Below, piece after piece: positions 5,669 through 5,738 of a stretch of DNA of 5,738 nucleotides. Position 1 is the stretch's first letter. The number at the start of each line of letters is the position of its first letter. The notes beneath the pieces were generated by a model. The model did no database searches. It worked only from the letters and a program-made list of their open reading frames with translations, and was not told the origin of the DNA. Made by a program: the position numbers and the translations under genes. This DNA is from PVC group bacterium. GTDB taxonomy: Bacteria; GCA-001730085; JADFSZ01. The stretch is taken from positions 1 to 5,738 of the forward strand of contig JADFSZ010000117.1 in NCBI GenBank assembly GCA_022560555.1, read 5' to 3'.

Positions 5669-5738
5669 AAAAGAAAATCGTGAGCCGTTCCTATCAAACG
5701 GAGCGTGGGGGCATTTCACTTTCATGCAAAAAAGAATC
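5669..5738 (+). other. Window edge: leader or possible first codons of the next dcw gene
   Basis: rsmH is the usual gene after mraZ, but its hallmark (HxPVxLxE near the N-terminus) is not visible in the remaining 70 bases. Candidate starts are ATG 5724 (MQKRI to the edge, with GGGGG at 5707-5711 upstream) and GTG 5680 (MSRSYQTERGGISLS onward, without a clear ribosome site). They are in different frames and I cannot choose between them. A short hairpin CCGTT/AACGG lies at 5685-5701. Confidence 0.3.

Noticed and set aside
5652-5670. ATTTCACTAAGATAAAA resembles the right arm of the 42-bp palindrome
   Set aside because: It is a half-site only, with a 4-base deletion and no matching left half. 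It lies inside the end of the small ORF, so chance in AT-rich DNA is likely.
5669-5738. Calling rsmH at the right edge
   Set aside because: Expected from gene order only. The conserved N-terminal motif is beyond the window, and two candidate starts lie in different frames.

Overview
The window is a compact, plus-strand stretch of bacterial chromosome that is mostly core metabolism and cell-division genes, with two well-defined regulatory regions. I see no mobile elements, CRISPR arrays, tRNAs or rRNAs. The organism cannot be named firmly. Short intergenic gaps, moderately AT-rich DNA, a Rex redox sensor and a short ACT-type SerA suggest an anaerobic or facultative bacterium. A little-cultured phylum such as Omnitrophota would fit, but that is a weak guess and not something the sequence proves.

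Layout. Positions 1-83 hold the end of an unidentified membrane protein. It is followed within 7 bases by an AMP-forming acyl-CoA (fatty-acid) ligase at 91-1623. A 187-base gap follows, holding a perfect 42-bp palindrome, a promoter and a second imperfect operator-like site. Next come rex (1811-2419), serC (2447-3529) and serA (3540-4769), which are tightly spaced and look like one transcription unit. It ends at a strong intrinsic terminator (4801-4838). A new promoter (4930-4959), overlapped by four 10-bp-spaced TGGG-type MraZ boxes, drives mraZ (5005-5448), normally the first gene of the division and cell-wall (dcw) cluster. A 16-bp tandem repeat spans the mraZ stop. It is followed by an unrecognised 55-residue ORF (5501-5668) with a near-ideal ribosome binding site. 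The last 70 bases probably lead into the next dcw gene, which is not identifiable here.

How it works together. SerA (NAD-dependent 3-phosphoglycerate dehydrogenase) and SerC (phosphoserine aminotransferase) perform the first two steps of serine synthesis. Rex, a repressor that releases DNA when NADH/NAD+ is high, is encoded first in the same apparent operon. Both inverted repeats upstream share the core GTGAA-N4-TTCAC expected of a Rex operator. The sequence therefore suggests a self-regulated, redox-sensitive serine operon, the most interesting point here. The mraZ part is a textbook autoregulated dcw head, apart from the extra small ORF.
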